Of a DNA stretch of 64,000 nucleotides, positions 21,373 through 34,088 are shown piece by piece. A model generated the notes under the pieces. That model saw nothing but the letters and a program-made list of their open reading frames with translations. It made no database searches and was not told where the DNA came from. A program made the position numbers and the translations under genes. The stretch is from positions 15,467,235 through 15,531,234 of the forward strand of contig CAJQUN010000004.1 of assembly GCA_907163345.1 (NCBI GenBank), given 5' to 3'. The DNA is from Haberlea rhodopensis (taxonomy: Eukaryota > Streptophyta > Magnoliopsida > Lamiales > Gesneriaceae). The first letter of the stretch is position 1. Each line of letters begins with the position of its first letter.

Positions 21373-24300
21373 ATGCATGGGTTAAGCAGACTGAGCAACG
21401 GGACGAGTTCTCTGTCCCCACCTTCTTCTCCCCGCCACCGTCCCATCCGTGGAAAGACCGTCGCCGCAGATACCGGTGGCTGTGGCGTTGGATCTGGGAG
21501 CTTAGCGGCAGTACTGGTGGTGGTGGGAGGGAGGAGTTGAAGAATGTGGTGGAGAGGTTGGGATATTTATTGATTTCAATAATGTATAGGCGAGATGCAT
21601 GCTCTTGTTTGCTCCCTTATTTTACATATCTGGGATGCTTATGTATATGGATACTTTGGGATTTGATGTTAATAAAAGTTCTAGTAGTAGCAGAGGAAGT
21701 GGAGATGTAGTGGGACCTGGATCTGTTTACAGGAGCCCTGAGATTTTTGAGAAACTCTGGCCCTTTATGGAGGCTGAAAGCAACAAAAGCTCAAATATGG
21801 TAATTTGATTCTTTGCATTGTTTTTCTCCCCATTTCTTGTGATATATTATTGGTTCCATTGTTTCTGTCGCTTAATTTTGAAAATTTTTGCGCCAACTCC
21901 CTTGATCTGTTGGATTTTTGTAGCTCATTTAGGAATAAATTGAAATGCATGAGAGAGTTTTGGTGTTTTTTAATTTTTTTATGAAAGTTGAGTTACTTGA
22001 GAAGGCATGATAGCGTTTTAACCAGTAATCAGTGATGTAGACTTAATATTTAGGATATTAATGCTGCTCAGACTTGGATAATGCTGTGAATGTAAAGAAT
22101 GTGCTTGCCACAATTTAGTAGGTAAAGGTTTCATCAAAGTAAAGATTTGCTTTGGGAAAGATTTCTCTATTATCGTGCAGTTTCATCCATGTTTGGGTTA
22201 ACTAGTGCTTCAGTATCCTTTAAGCAGGGTTTGAACCTTTTTTCTTAAGAACTGCCCGCACGATAGAAGGTCATTTATGCAAATGAAGAAGTTCGAGTCA
22301 AGCGAGTGAATAGTGATAGAGCTTATATCTGAGGTAGCGAAACACTGTCTTTGTATGGCTTCTTTAAACGTTTACTTCTTTCTGCCTTCTCTGAGAAATT
22401 TGTGTTCATATGCATCCACAACTGAAAATTTAATTCCTGGCTGAATTTAATTTGCTGACTGCTAATATTTGTGGCTAAAAACGATATTCAGTTAATGAAC
22501 GTATGGAATCCCAAACTGCGTCAGTGGAAGCCTTGTCTCAGGCAGACTGTTTCTCAGTCAGGTTTGTGTTTTTATTCATTAAGTAGATCTCACGGCAGTA
22601 AACATTACGCATCCTATCAGATGCATGTCTTTATAATAAAAAATTATAATTGGTCGTATGCCTTGGCAGTTGAAACCGTGAGTCCATCCATTTGTTTAAT
22701 CACAATTTTTTTTTTTTTTTGGATTCATTCCAAAGTAAATGCCACATCCCTCCCCCCTTCCCTCTCTCTGTCTATATACCATGCATGCACCACATATGAC
22801 TAATGCTGCACCCATATAAAGCTATCATTTATGTATAATTGTCAACAAAATCACCACTCTGTCTGTGAAAATCGACAGTTCAATCCATTTGCAGCTATTT
22901 ATATTCATCTTTAGAATCTAAATTAAATTATTTCATTCACTTGTAAAGTCAAGAAGTAAAGTGTGTACTCTTTTGTATCATTATTACCTCCTAGTCTTTT
23001 TGTAAAGCACAAGCATGAAAACTTTGAGGATAGGAATCCAGTTGTTGTAGTTTTAAGTTACTTGCACGCAGACAGACAGTCTTCTTGCATACTCAATTGA
23101 TGTCATGGTTATCACTTACGTGTTTCTTGACTTCCCAGAATCCGAAGTCAAATGGTTTCCTCATAATTGAAGCAAATGGCGGGTTGAACCAACAAAGATT
23201 ATCGGTATGTTTTTCTCAATGAACTATGAAGTGCATCAAACCTTGAAAATAAGTTTCTTTAAGAGTCTCTTGGTTGGCTTGCATTTAAAAACTTTATTCA
23301 AATAAGTAATTTTTACTGTAAAAAAGTTAGAGAAACTTTGTGGTGCTTAGAATAATTTTTGGATGAGGATTAATATGATCATTTTTGAGATAGTTTTGCG
23401 TGTTAGTGAATTTACGATAATAGAGATTTTCTTTAGTATCTATTTCTTAATAAAATAAGAGTATATTTGGTATTAAATAAGAAATCATACCATTACAGTA
23501 AAGTTAGTTAGGATAAGAGGCTAATTAATAGTATATATTGATGGATGGTATAGATATTATAACTTTTTTTTTTTAATATATGGGGGAGGGGGTTTTTTAA
23601 ACAAGATTTTTGGTCATCGCCCAGACTCGAACTCGGGTCGTCCCAAAGGAAACATGAAATTTTACCACCCAGCTAAGACTGGAGTCTCATATATTAAGTA
23701 ACTTGAAAGAAGTGGCCCTATGTAATAAACATTTAAATGTTAAAAAATACCACTGAAAAAGAAATTTACGTTTTTTAGTGTAACTAGAATATAAAAAATA
23801 TTAATATTCATATGTAATAATACTGAAATACATTTAAATTTTTTAATTAATATGTGCAAATAGCAAATATATTGAATAGACAATAAATTATTATTTGCTA
23901 AATTACTAAAATAAAGTAGTAAATAAAATGTCATTATTATTAGTGGCAATACATAAAACTGGAGAAGTGGTCTTTGTAATGAATTATCTGTGGGTAAATT
24001 TTTTTTATTTTGTTAAGAAATAACTTACTCATATTCTTTAATGTTTTTATTATCTAGGCGAAGATTTAGCCTGTAACCTATTTGTTCCTCTTCGATACCG
24101 ACACTATAATTGATTACTAGATAAAAATTAATAGAATAATATAACATATCGATCAACATGGTATTTCTAAGTCTAAATTATTTTAATTTGTATCTATGTG
24201 CAATGCATGTGCACTTTGCTGGATATGCATAAATAAAATTTTTAAGATAGTCTGAATTTATACTTCCTTTCCTGTAGGAATAGAAATAATCTTTGTTTCA

Positions 24301-26803
24301 CTTGAGTTTTCAAATACTACAGAAACAAGTGGGGTTTTTGGTTATGTCATCTTCAGAGGTTTTGAGAATATGATCAAATATATATGCATTTCAGACTGCT
24401 TAGGTAAAGATGTCTGATATCATGCTAAAAATAGTCATTCTGGTAGCAAAGCAAGATGATCTGTTACGTCAAATTCGGTGAATTTTTTTTTCCTTCTTTG
24501 ATACAGATATGTGATGCGGTGGCCGTGGCGGGCTTGCTAAATGCTACCATTCTTATTCCCATATTTCACTTAAATAGTGTTTGGCAAGATTCCAGGTGAT
24601 GTAAGATGATTTCTTTTGACAATTCATGTCTGTTTTTTAATGCTCTCAAATATCCTGTTCTTCTGTACTCCCTTAGACATTCTGATCAATCCTATTAGCC
24701 GATGAGACCCTCTCTTGTTTCTTAAATAGTCAATCATTATCGGAATGTATTTTAAAATATTTTCGTTTCCTCCTATGTATGCAGCAATTTTGTAGAAATA
24801 TTTGACGAGGAGTTGTTCATATATGCTCTCAGAAATCAAGTTAATATTGTTAGAGAGCTACCAGAAGATGTGCTCCAGCTATTTGATAATAATATGAGTA
24901 ACATAGTGAATTTGAGAATTAAAGCATGGTCAAGCCCCTCCCACTATCTTCAGAAGGTTCTGCCAAAACTTCTGGAGTTGAAGTATTGACCTCTCACCTT
25001 TTGTACTGTGATCAGTCTTTAGTTTTTATTTTGCATAATAACATGCAATTTAGTCTAATTTGTTACTCAAATTTTGTGTGAAATGAAGTTGTACAACTCC
25101 CATTTCCCGACCCATTTTAAATGTTGCAGTGGTTATTGATCTTTGCAATTTTTTCAATGCGCAAATTTTATATGAAAGTTACATATTAGATGATAACATG
25201 ATATTATTTGGTATAGTATATGCTGTTAGCTGGTATAAGCTCAAAAAAAAAACATTCTTAAAATAACCAGCTGCTTTTAATGTTACGAGGCAGGGCTGTC
25301 CGAATAGCACCATTCTCTAACAGACTAGCCCATGCAGTTCCTCCATCAATCCAAAGCCTCCGATGCCTGTGCATTTTGAAGCCCTTAGTTTTTCAGAACC
25401 CATACGCATGTTAGCTGCTAAGATGGTAAAAATAGCTCCAACAGTGGGGGGAAATACGTTTCAGTACATCTCCGGTTCGAAGAAGTACAACTCTTTTTAG
25501 TTGTTTTTGTTTTTGTTACTCCGACGAAATTGATTGTTCTTTCTTGTGTTGTGAATTGCAATTTGTTTGAACTGCTTAGCCCTTTCTTTCAGGACATGGT
25601 TGCATTTTCATGCTGCATTTATGACGGCGGTGAAGAAGAAAAGCGTGAGATGGATATTGTTCGGGAACGAAGTTGGAGAGGAAAATTTCGGAGAAGAGGC
25701 CGAGTAATAAGACCAGGTGCCAACAGAATAGATGGGAAGTGCCCTTTAACTACACTAGAAGTATGATCCAAATTACCTTTTTCCCTTCTACCTCATTTCT
25801 TGTGTTGGTATAAGAAGAGCATTGCCTGTAAAACACTAGAAGTTGTGATTTCATTCAACTATTTCAGTTACTAATCAAAGATTATCATATGAAATCAAAT
25901 ACGTGATCTATCTTTGATATGATTTAATTGTGATTTAGTAATAGGAATATTTTCTATTAATTTATTACCCTGTTGTTTTTTTTTACCTATGTGAAGAGGT
26001 GATGTTTGTAATCTAAACAAAAAGAAATTATAATAGTTTTAGCCTTGAGGCATGTGTGATGAGTAGGTCTTCATGACTGAACCACGTAATCATGTGTTAT
26101 GTTGTAATCTCTTTTCGCTGTATTTATAATACTAAAAATTCAATAGTTTCCTCTATCCTTTAGGTCGGAATGATGCTTAGGGGCATGGGATTCGATAACA
26201 ACACCTGTGTTTTTGTCGCCGCGGGTAAAATTTACAAAGTGGAGAATCATATGATTCCCTTAAAACAGGTGTTTCCATTTCTGGAAACAAAAGAAACTCT
26301 AGCCTCTCCGGAAGAACTTGGTCCGTTTATGGTATGGTTCAGAAGCTATAACTGTATGCAAAGTTACCATTCTTGTTCTTAAGAGGTCGAAATCAACAGT
26401 ACCTTGTTATTCAGGGTCATTCATCAAGATTGGCTGCTCTTGATTATACCGTTTGCCTCCACAGTGGGCACCGACGTTATTTTTACGAAGGACACGCGAA
26501 AACCATAAAGCCTGTTAAGAGAAAGTTAGCCCAAATATTTGATAGCCCGAGTATCAGGTAATATATACATAATTTATCTGTTGCACATGTCAATTTCATC
26601 CGAAATATCTATAGCTTTCTTATATATATATGTGCAGATGACGATATTTTAAACTGCAGTTTCAGGATATGCTTCATCACAGTGACATGAAAGGGAGCGA
26701 GCTAAGAAAGTCCGGTAACTCCCTATACATGTATCCTATGCCAGACTGCATGTATAAAAATTCAGACACTAAAATCGACTCCGGAAACTCGACCAAGTTA
26801 TAA
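21373..26803 (+). pseudogene. O-fucosyltransferase family (DUF246) gene, probably a pseudogene
   Basis: The family comprises Golgi type II membrane glycosyltransferases of plants. Ten exon-like blocks can be placed: 21373-21799, 22492-22561, 23139-23204, 24507-24595, 24785-24982, 25294-25484, 25593-25760, 26164-26331, 26415-26557 and about 26666-26803. Recognisable family phrases are RLSNGTSS, MLLFAPLFYISGML (membrane anchor), EANGGLNQQR, IAPFSNRLAHAVP, RGRVIRPGANR, GKCPLT, LEVGMMLRGMGFDN, and a C-terminal HSDMKGSELRK..MPDCM. Exon 1 changes frame twice, exon 2 to 3 phases disagree, exon 6 has two single-base losses (after RCLC and before KYVSVHLRF), exon 9 jumps from CLHS to GHRRY, losing about 16 conserved residues, and the exon 9/10 join is out of frame. 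Single-base indels could be assembly errors, but the conserved-block loss is not. Confidence 0.8.
23610..23690 (-). mobile_element. tRNA-derived SINE-like fragment
   Basis: On the minus strand a TTAGCTGGGTGGT (box A-like) segment is followed about 35 bases later by GAGTTCGAGTCTGG (box B-like), the internal RNA polymerase III promoter layout of tRNA-derived SINEs. It lies in the third intron of the fucosyltransferase pseudogene. Ends and target duplication are not clear. Confidence 0.45.
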
Positions 26804-26806
26804 CTT

Positions 26807-29519
26807 AATTCAAAGTATACAAGTATTTAGTTGTTCACATGGTTCTTTATGTAGCATTCAATAGTATTATAAGTAGACAATTATTTCTTTTTTGAAGATG
26901 ATAATATATATACACAGTCAGCAGTTGTGTCAAACAAAACCATATATTCATTTTTTTTTTTAACTTTTGGTGTTCGTTTCTTTATCTTAGTTGCTAAATT
27001 GGTTATTTGGCAGACAATTGTAAGTTGTATTAAAGATCCTGTGATATTCTACAAGCTAGCCTGGCAACTCAAATAACCATTTTTGTTTAGTATAAAAAAG
27101 GGCTAATTCTTCTCCACCCCAAATGCTGTCTTTTTAACACAAGTACTACTCCAACGTCATTATCATCAGTCAGTCAATGCGTTTTATCTGCAAATGCTCG
27201 GATTTGGGCATCGGGGTAGATTCCGAACAAAACAACTATGCATTTAATCATAATGGATTGTGATAGAAGATTCCAAATTCGTGCATTTTTTCTATAAAAG
27301 TAGAATATCCGTGGAGGCAACTTCGAAGCAGAGCGGTTAGTCTGGTTGTATATGCCTTTAGAGAGAAAGCCTGGTGTTTCTATGCAACAACAAAGGAACT
27401 TGACTACATTTCTATGGTTGGTTTATTGATAGAATCACTTCATTGATGAATATTTGGACGGATTTCTATGTAGCAAGAATCCTTTTGCATGCGAAGTTTG
27501 GGGATGTGGAATTTTTGGAAGTGGTGATTTTAAGGTAATACTTCCTCACTTATGAACTGAGTTTGCAGCTTGTTGAACACGAATTAATGGATAAATAGTA
27601 TTTGCCCAAAACTAACTCGATCATTTTTATATTCATATCATCCTTAAAATAACCGATTTGGCATACCCTTCAAATTTCCTATGTTTACACATATATACCT
27701 CTTGTATTATATTAAAAAAGGCGAAAATTTATTTGTGAAAAATCAATAAATATCATATGTTATTATATTGATGATTGAGCTTTCTGTGTGATAATATGTA
27801 TTATTTTACGTGTTTATACATATATTACTCAAAATTAAAATCATATAAATAAAAATATATCATTAGAAATATACTAAAAACAAATCTGATTTTTTTTTAT
27901 TCACCCTGTTCTTAAATAATACTTTTTAATTTTAAGCATTTTAATTCTTGGATGATTTTATGTATGGGACATAAAAAAAAATGTTTACCATATATTTAGT
28001 CACACAAGAATTTGGTTATTAAGTTCGAAATTAACTAGCTTACGGAGAGGTTTTAATACTTTTAATGTAACGCTCGGATTTATACGAAATTTAACCCCAA
28101 ATAATTTTAATTTTTTTTATTGCAAATCCCAGCTTCAATTGTGACTTTGGCATTCAACTGTATATGTTTTCTTTGGGTTTGGGGTCACCAATTCAAGTTG
28201 GAACCATATACTACAATAATGGAATAAAAACTTAACAAAGTCGGATCACAAATTCGATCAATAGCATTTTGAAGCCAGAAAGAGAGAAGAAAAAGGGAGT
28301 GAGATGTCAAATATCAGCCAAATAAAATGAATATCTTGTATTTAAATGAACCCAGCAATGCAGTTGCGTTTATGCAATAAGAATGTCCCGGTAGCGTCTA
28401 CCAATAAGCATTTCTTCTCATCCCGAAATCATCCATATGCAGATGCAAAATCCCAAGATGATATGATTTCAATGTTGTTGTAACAAGTTCAAACGTTATA
28501 GACTGTACAAGGAAATGCTGACATAAAAAAACTGGGATTTCATTTTATGTCTTACAAATTCAAAACAGCAAAATGGCATAATATATTAAGAAATCCTAAC
28601 AACCATTAAGTGGGAATCTTGAATTACTTTGAACTGGCGAGTAGGGAAGAAACACATAAAACTAACAAATCGATACTAAATGGCTTAATTTATGAAATTA
28701 TACAGATTCTGGGAAAAGTTTTTATTTCATCTGTGTATGGTCTTGCTTCTGGACTTTCACTTTGTTCCTGCTTGTTTGGTTTTTAATTTTCTAGCAGGAG
28801 CCTCCACAGGTAGCACCAATATTTAATACACCAAGACTCCAGTGATAAAATTTACACCTATAATATTGCCTTCACAACACCAAGCCATTTAAAACCTCAA
28901 GTTTCAAGATCTGTTAACCAAGAATGCAAGCCATGAAATTGTGGTAACAGTATTATGTTCACGTGACAGACAAATCACACTTATAGATCCAGTAACTAAT
29001 ACTGATAATGAAAACAAGTGCAGATGCTTCAATAACATGATCAAAACATCACTACGAAACATCAACTAATATTTCATTAAATTAACAATGTGATGAAGTT
29101 CCACCATTAAATTACACGGTGAAGTTACGAACAAGATGAAGAGACAATGCCATGAAAACTGCGAGATAAAAGAAAAAGGCCATATGTAGAGTGACAAGAG
29201 GTGGGATAACGAGGGGAGAAACACAAACACACACCACATTTGTCAATCCATATACTAAACACAAGTCACCAAAATCAACTACTTATTTCTGTCAATGGAT
29301 TCAAGTATACATGTCAAACTATCCCTATGCAAACATCAAGAGACAAGCAAGCCATCAATGGGCAGACCCTCACAACTCATTATTCACCGAGGGTTATCTA
29401 AACAGGATCTGCAGATTCACATTTATCAACAAACATCAAGCAATTCTACATATAAGCTTAAAGGGGTTAAGGGAAATGGGAAAAAAGAAAATAAACATAC
29501 TGCCAGATAAAGCTATCAA
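26807..29519. other. Intergenic, no gene recognised
   Basis: Long AT-rich stretch with only short random frames. A 124-codon frame at 29191-29565 overlaps the 3' end of the GeBP-like gene on the other strand and has no family features. The last few hundred bases likely hold the 3' UTR of that gene. Confidence 0.45.
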
Positions 29520-30707
29520 TCACTTCCCCATGGACCTAAGTTCTAGTAATTGCCCTTTGATCTGATCCTGCAACAACTCCAACCGCATGGAGAAAACCTC
29601 CAATTCCAATATCTGCTGCTTTCGCCACTTTTCGTCAGCCATTTTGGCTCCACTCATGGCACCAGCAAAACCCAAAGGCATCGGACTTAGTGCTGATGCA
29701 AACCCATGCGCACAGTAAGGTCTATTAGGATTTGCATTGGAACTCATTGAATTCCCCAACAACTCCTTGAATATGGGTGACAAACAGCTCTTCAAAGTCT
29801 CTTCTATCACACTCGAAACAGATTGTGTCGCCCCCGCGGCTGCCACAGGAGTGGCTATCGGCGTAGCTGCTGCAGATGGCTGGTCATACGTAGTATTACT
29901 GTTGAAAGCAGGCTGCTGTTTGTCCTCAACTTTCACTGCTCCAGTTCGGTTTCTCTTCCTAGGCCGAGGATTTTTGCTATTTACATCAATACCATTAGGG
30001 TTAGGGCTTTGACAATATGCGAAATTGGGGAATCCAGGGTCGTCGTCGTCCTCATACATGGAAAGAGGAGCAGGGCAAGAGATGGCAAGAACGGCGGAGG
30101 AGCCATTGAGGACAGATGTGCCCCAGATTTTGGAAGAGATTTCGAAGGTAGCATGATCGTGCGGGCTCCTAAAGGCGTAATCTTTGCCGGAGTCAAATTT
30201 GCTGACAACATTACGATACTTCTTCTTGAGCCTGCGTAGCTTCTCAACAAGCTGATTCTTATTGAAATCCAGCTGAAATTTGTCTTTGATCTGATCATAA
30301 AAAGCGGTGGTATCATGGTGGTGGTGGTTAAAGGAAGTGTGAGGCCCGCCTCGCTGGGTGGTGTAGCCGAGAAATCCCTGCAAAAGCTCAATTTCGTCGG
30401 CGTCGGTCCAGAGGCGTTGGAAGAGCTTGCGAGAGTCGTCGAGCTGCGCCGGTTTTTTGGCAACTATTACATCCGGCTGTTGTTGCTTCAGATGGGGATC
30501 GGGTACGCCGGGAACAGCGATGATGACTTGAGTTACTGCGGAGGACGTCGGAGGAGGGAGATCGACGGCTACGGCGGCGTATGAGGCAGAGTCGTCCTCA
30601 TCTCGATCGGAGCTTTCTTCATCTTCGTCGTCGAGGAGGCCTTCATCGTCGTTGAAGATATGAGCGCCGGCGGCGGAGGCTGATGCGGGGTCTTCGGTGG
30701 AGGCCAT
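29520..30707 (-). CDS. GeBP/STOREKEEPER-like transcription factor (DUF573)
   Basis: A nuclear DNA-binding protein of the plant GLABROUS1-enhancer-binding protein family, whose members act in trichome, cytokinin and stress responses. The single frame encodes 395 residues. Residues 20-45 form an acidic stretch (DDEGLLDDEDEESSDRDEDD). The DUF573 Myb-like domain spans about 95-197: RLWTDADEIELLQGFLGY, then NQLVEKLRRLKKKYRN and SPHDHATFEISSKIWG. A basic PRPRKRNR segment near residue 248 is a likely nuclear signal. The C-terminal region is helical with LEVFSMRLELLQDQIKGQL, consistent with the leucine-zipper-like end of this family. The start at 30707 gives the normal acidic N-terminus. No intron, as is common in this family. 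The frame is intact. Confidence 0.92.
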   Translation of the reverse strand: MASTEDPASASAAGAHIFNDDEGLLDDEDEESSDRDEDDSASYAAVAVDLPPPTSSAVTQVIIAVPGVPDPHLKQQQPDVIVAKKPAQLDDSRKLFQRLWTDADEIELLQGFLGYTTQRGGPHTSFNHHHHDTTAFYDQIKDKFQLDFNKNQLVEKLRRLKKKYRNVVSKFDSGKDYAFRSPHDHATFEISSKIWGTSVLNGSSAVLAISCPAPLSMYEDDDDPGFPNFAYCQSPNPNGIDVNSKNPRPRKRNRTGAVKVEDKQQPAFNSNTTYDQPSAAATPIATPVAAAGATQSVSSVIEETLKSCLSPIFKELLGNSMSSNANPNRPYCAHGFASALSPMPLGFAGAMSGAKMADEKWRKQQILELEVFSMRLELLQDQIKGQLLELRSMGK

Positions 30708-31109
30708 AAATTAATTAATCGTAATGTGTTCGGGTGGAAAGGTTAGGAGAAATGAGTCTGATTTCGGCGAGGCCAAAGGGGACACCCGTTCTTTCTTTGC
30801 CAGATGCGAACCATTTTTTCTTCACCTTCTAAACCCATTTATTTCATTCATTTTTAAATTAAATTATATGCATTATTATCCAAAAAAAATTGAAAATAAT
30901 TATTACCAAGATTGCTTTTAAATATATAATATTTTTTAAATAATTCTACTATATGATCAAACGCTTATCATTATATCGAAAACATGATCTACATATGTGG
31001 CAACATAATTTAGGTACCTATTTTAAAAAATAAAAATAGGTTGTATTTGTCAAAAACATGAACACATTTCCTTTTGTTTAGAAAGACGGGATTAAAAAGA
31101 TGAAAAAGA
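30708..31109. promoter_or_regulatory. Upstream region of GeBP-like gene
   Basis: The gene's 5' leader and promoter must lie here. The first 100 bases are mixed, then strongly AT-rich. No specific motif is claimed. Confidence 0.35.
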
Positions 31110-31195
31110 GACAATGATGTGAGCCTAGTGGTCATCATCCCCTCATGTTGTAAATGTCTCGAGTTCGAGTCCGTGAATTTGTTAAAAAAAAGTTT
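31110..31195 (+). mobile_element. tRNA-derived SINE-like fragment
   Basis: A GAGCCTAGTGGTC (box A-like) element and a CGAGTTCGAGTCC (box B-like) element, spaced about 30 bases, are followed by an A/T-rich tail. This is the usual head of a tRNA-related SINE. No target duplication is resolved. Confidence 0.5.
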
Positions 31196-31709
31196 TTAAT
31201 ATTTTTGTAATCTTTTTGACTCACTAATCATTATAATTGGCATTTTCTTTGTTTTAGATATTTTGTCTTGATAAAATGATTTATCATTTTTAAAAGAGTG
31301 TAATAACAAAAGAGAATTGTCATGAAAAGTTATTAACAAAATCTAAATTTTAAACAATTATATTCATGAAATAAAAATTTAATCCCACTAACTAATCTTC
31401 TAATTTTCCTACAAAAGATACTCATAATCATAACGCCAATGTTGATAAATGATGATAATTATGAACATTGCGAACCATAACCTCAAACTTTGGCAAAATT
31501 CAAATTTGAATCGTGAATTGGCTCAACTCAATTTTGAAACACTAAAGTTTCATATATTGTATCAAACAAGGGATGCTTAGAAAAAAGTTATCTCTAACAA
31601 TTAATGCTTTGAATATAAATTTAATGCTCCGAACAATTACTAGAAGAGGATAGTCTTAAATCAATTTATATTTTAAGCAACTATTATAACTATAAGAGAA
31701 ACAGAGATG

Positions 31710-31785
31710 TGGATGATGCTCGAACACGAGACTTACGCTTCCTAATAAAATTAGTGTCAGCTGAAGCACAAGGCTTTCAACTTAA
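31710..31785 (-). mobile_element. Second tRNA-like (SINE) fragment
   Basis: On the minus strand, CTTCAGCTGACAC and a later GTGTTCGAGCATC resemble degenerate A and B boxes. The resemblance is weaker than at 31110 and the ends are unclear. Confidence 0.35.
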
Positions 31786-31989
31786 AATCAATTTTGAGGA
31801 TATAGGTCAGAACCACTCTAAAAAAAATGGTGCATACATGTTCATTTTTAATTTAAAGACCAAAAAACCAGGGTGAAATATTGAGTGGGAAAGACCGGGT
31901 CTTTGTCGGCAGTCTCCTCCTCCTCCACAGGCTTTTCCTCTGCGGGATTTTTCTCACCCATTTCTGTGTTTGGATTTCGTTGTATAAAC

Positions 31990-33075
31990 TTTAGGTTGGA
32001 GTTTTGGACTCATCCCCTTGAATTGGAAACAAATCAAATGCAACTAACAATGCAAAAATTTTTCATGGATGATGACAAAGACCTTCCTCCTTGTAATTGG
32101 AGATTCGATGAGGCTAAAACTAAAAAAATTGTGCATTATTATGATTGTTGACAGACTTTCATTTAAGCATTTTGAGAATAAGGGGTTCAAACATTTTATG
32201 TCTGTTATTTGTTCTCAATTTACCATTTCTATCAAAAAAGCCTATTCCGAAAGATATTTTTAGAATGTACTTGAATGAGAAGTTAAAGGTTAAGTCTTTT
32301 TTGAAAAGAAATACTCAAACGTTTTGTATTACCACTGACACTTGACATCAATTCAAAATAAATTATAGTTGTCTAACAGTTTATTTTATTAATAATGCTT
32401 GGAAGTTAGAAAAAAAATTGATTTTTTGTCTGTTGAAAAAAGCATTCCGGATTGGGAAATTGAGAATATTTTTACTATTACTTCATCGAATGATACCGAT
32501 GTTGATCACTTAAAAACGAAATTTAATAATTAGGTACTAGCTTACTAGGTAATCCATATATTTGTATATGAGGTGCATTGTTCATATAATTAACCTAGCA
32601 TTACAAGATGGTTTGAAGGGAAGGAGGAACATAATGCTATCAACTGCATCAGATGGGTTGTCAAGTATATTAGAAATTATTTAGCTAGGCACCAAGCATT
32701 TAATGAATGTGCAGCTTTAGAAAATTAGAAAATAAATTATTGTGTAATGATGTATCTACTAGGTAGAATTTCACGTTCTTGATGTTGGAGGATGTGGTAA
32801 ACCTTTACAAAGCCTTTGTTTCTTTTGAGAATGTTAATAATTTTGCAAAGGATCTTGCAAAGTCGTCGTATGAAATTTTTGGGCCATTTTTTCGATCTTA
32901 CTTTCCGAATTTCTGGTTCATTGTATGTCACATCTAATTGGTTGGATGTTTGTGATCTTGAATTGAGTAACATGGCTCATAGAATAAAATAATATTTTGA
33001 TAACTACCAGGGATCAATTGAGAAAATGAATAAGATTTCATATTATGACGTGTTTGATCATCGTTACAAATTGAA
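31990..33075 (+). pseudogene. hAT-type (RICESLEEPER-like) transposase remnant
   Basis: Plus-strand fragments in several frames resemble plant hAT transposases: RMYLNEKLKVKSFLKRNTQT followed by FCITTDTW-like sequence (32255-32345), a LYKAFVSFEN stretch near 32800, and YQGSIEKMNKISYYDVFDHR near 33005-33055. Stops and deletions break the frame and the catalytic residues cannot be traced. No terminal inverted repeats were found. It ends where the minus-strand LINE ORF1 remnant begins. Confidence 0.65.
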
Positions 33076-33078
33076 CTT

Positions 33079-34088
33079 TCAGAAATATTCATTTGCATTA
33101 ATAACATTATTAATAGAATCGTGCATCAACTCTGGATTTTCCTCCATTCTGTTATTAACACTTATATCTCGATTGCCAGCCTGAGTTGGTGAAGAACGAT
33201 CATTGACTTTCATTCCGGTGACCAGACTGGAATCATCATTATTCAACAAATCACCATTTCTAGTATCTCGTTTTGCATTAATGATATTACGTAGATCAAC
33301 TTTGAGAGGTCGGGTATGCCATGTTGTCTTAGGGTTCGCACCATTCACATAACACTCTTCCACGGAATGACTGATATGAAAACAATCTCTGAAGTATTTC
33401 AGAACTGATTCATAAATATCTTTATGATCAATGCGCATGTTGCCGATGGCAATATATTTTTTTTCTACTCGTGGTTGAAGTAGATCAATTTCTACGAACA
33501 CCTGAGCTACAGAAAGACTTGAGAGCAACTGGAAATAATCTCTCACGATTAAAAATCGGAATAGGCAGATCAGGGAAGCTCAAAGGAACAATGAACGATT
33601 CTTTTTTATATGAGCGTTGGAGACCATTTCATTATTTGAAGGAGGTGTCCTTGAATGAACCAACGACCTCTTATCCATATACATGTCATATCCTCGCTGT
33701 TTGTATGATCAATAAAAATATATCCCAGTTCGAGAAATCTTATTTTGTAGTTCCCATATAGTTCCATTTGTCTGTAAGGCATGAAGAATCATATCCCATT
33801 TAGACCAGCTACCAGAAAATTTACCCACAAGAGCAAATAAGTACTCTTTTTCCATGTCAACCACTTCATCGTCAGAAAAAAACTCCAGTGGTATTTTTAT
33901 CAAATTGCACCGCTTTAGGTTGAAGGGATTCTTTGAAATCATCAGAAGAAATGAAGCTTTTCTTTAATGTTCGAGGGATGCAATCTTAACAACCTTTACA
34001 AATGATCTCATCTTTTCCTTTATCCGGCGGAACCAATGGCAGTGGCAAACGATTATGGGTGGGGAGGAGTTCAGAAGTAGAGAGCATT
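33079..34088 (-). pseudogene. LINE ORF1/gag-like (DUF4283 and CCHC) remnant
   Basis: Minus-strand fragments at 33709-33942 (EYLFALVGKFSGSWSKWDMI) and 33079-33546 (CFHISHSVEEC, a CCHC-like knuckle with the first cysteine positions altered) match the DUF4283 plus zinc-knuckle proteins that form ORF1 of plant L1-type LINEs. A frame change separates the two parts. There is no reverse transcriptase next to it, so it is an isolated dead fragment. Confidence 0.6.

Noticed and set aside
21038..21385. 115-codon open frame before the fucosyltransferase-like gene
   Set aside because: No recognisable domain, and its end overlaps the real exon 1 start in another frame.
29191..29565. 124-codon plus-strand open frame
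   Set aside because: Antisense to the 3' end of the GeBP-like gene; no family signature.
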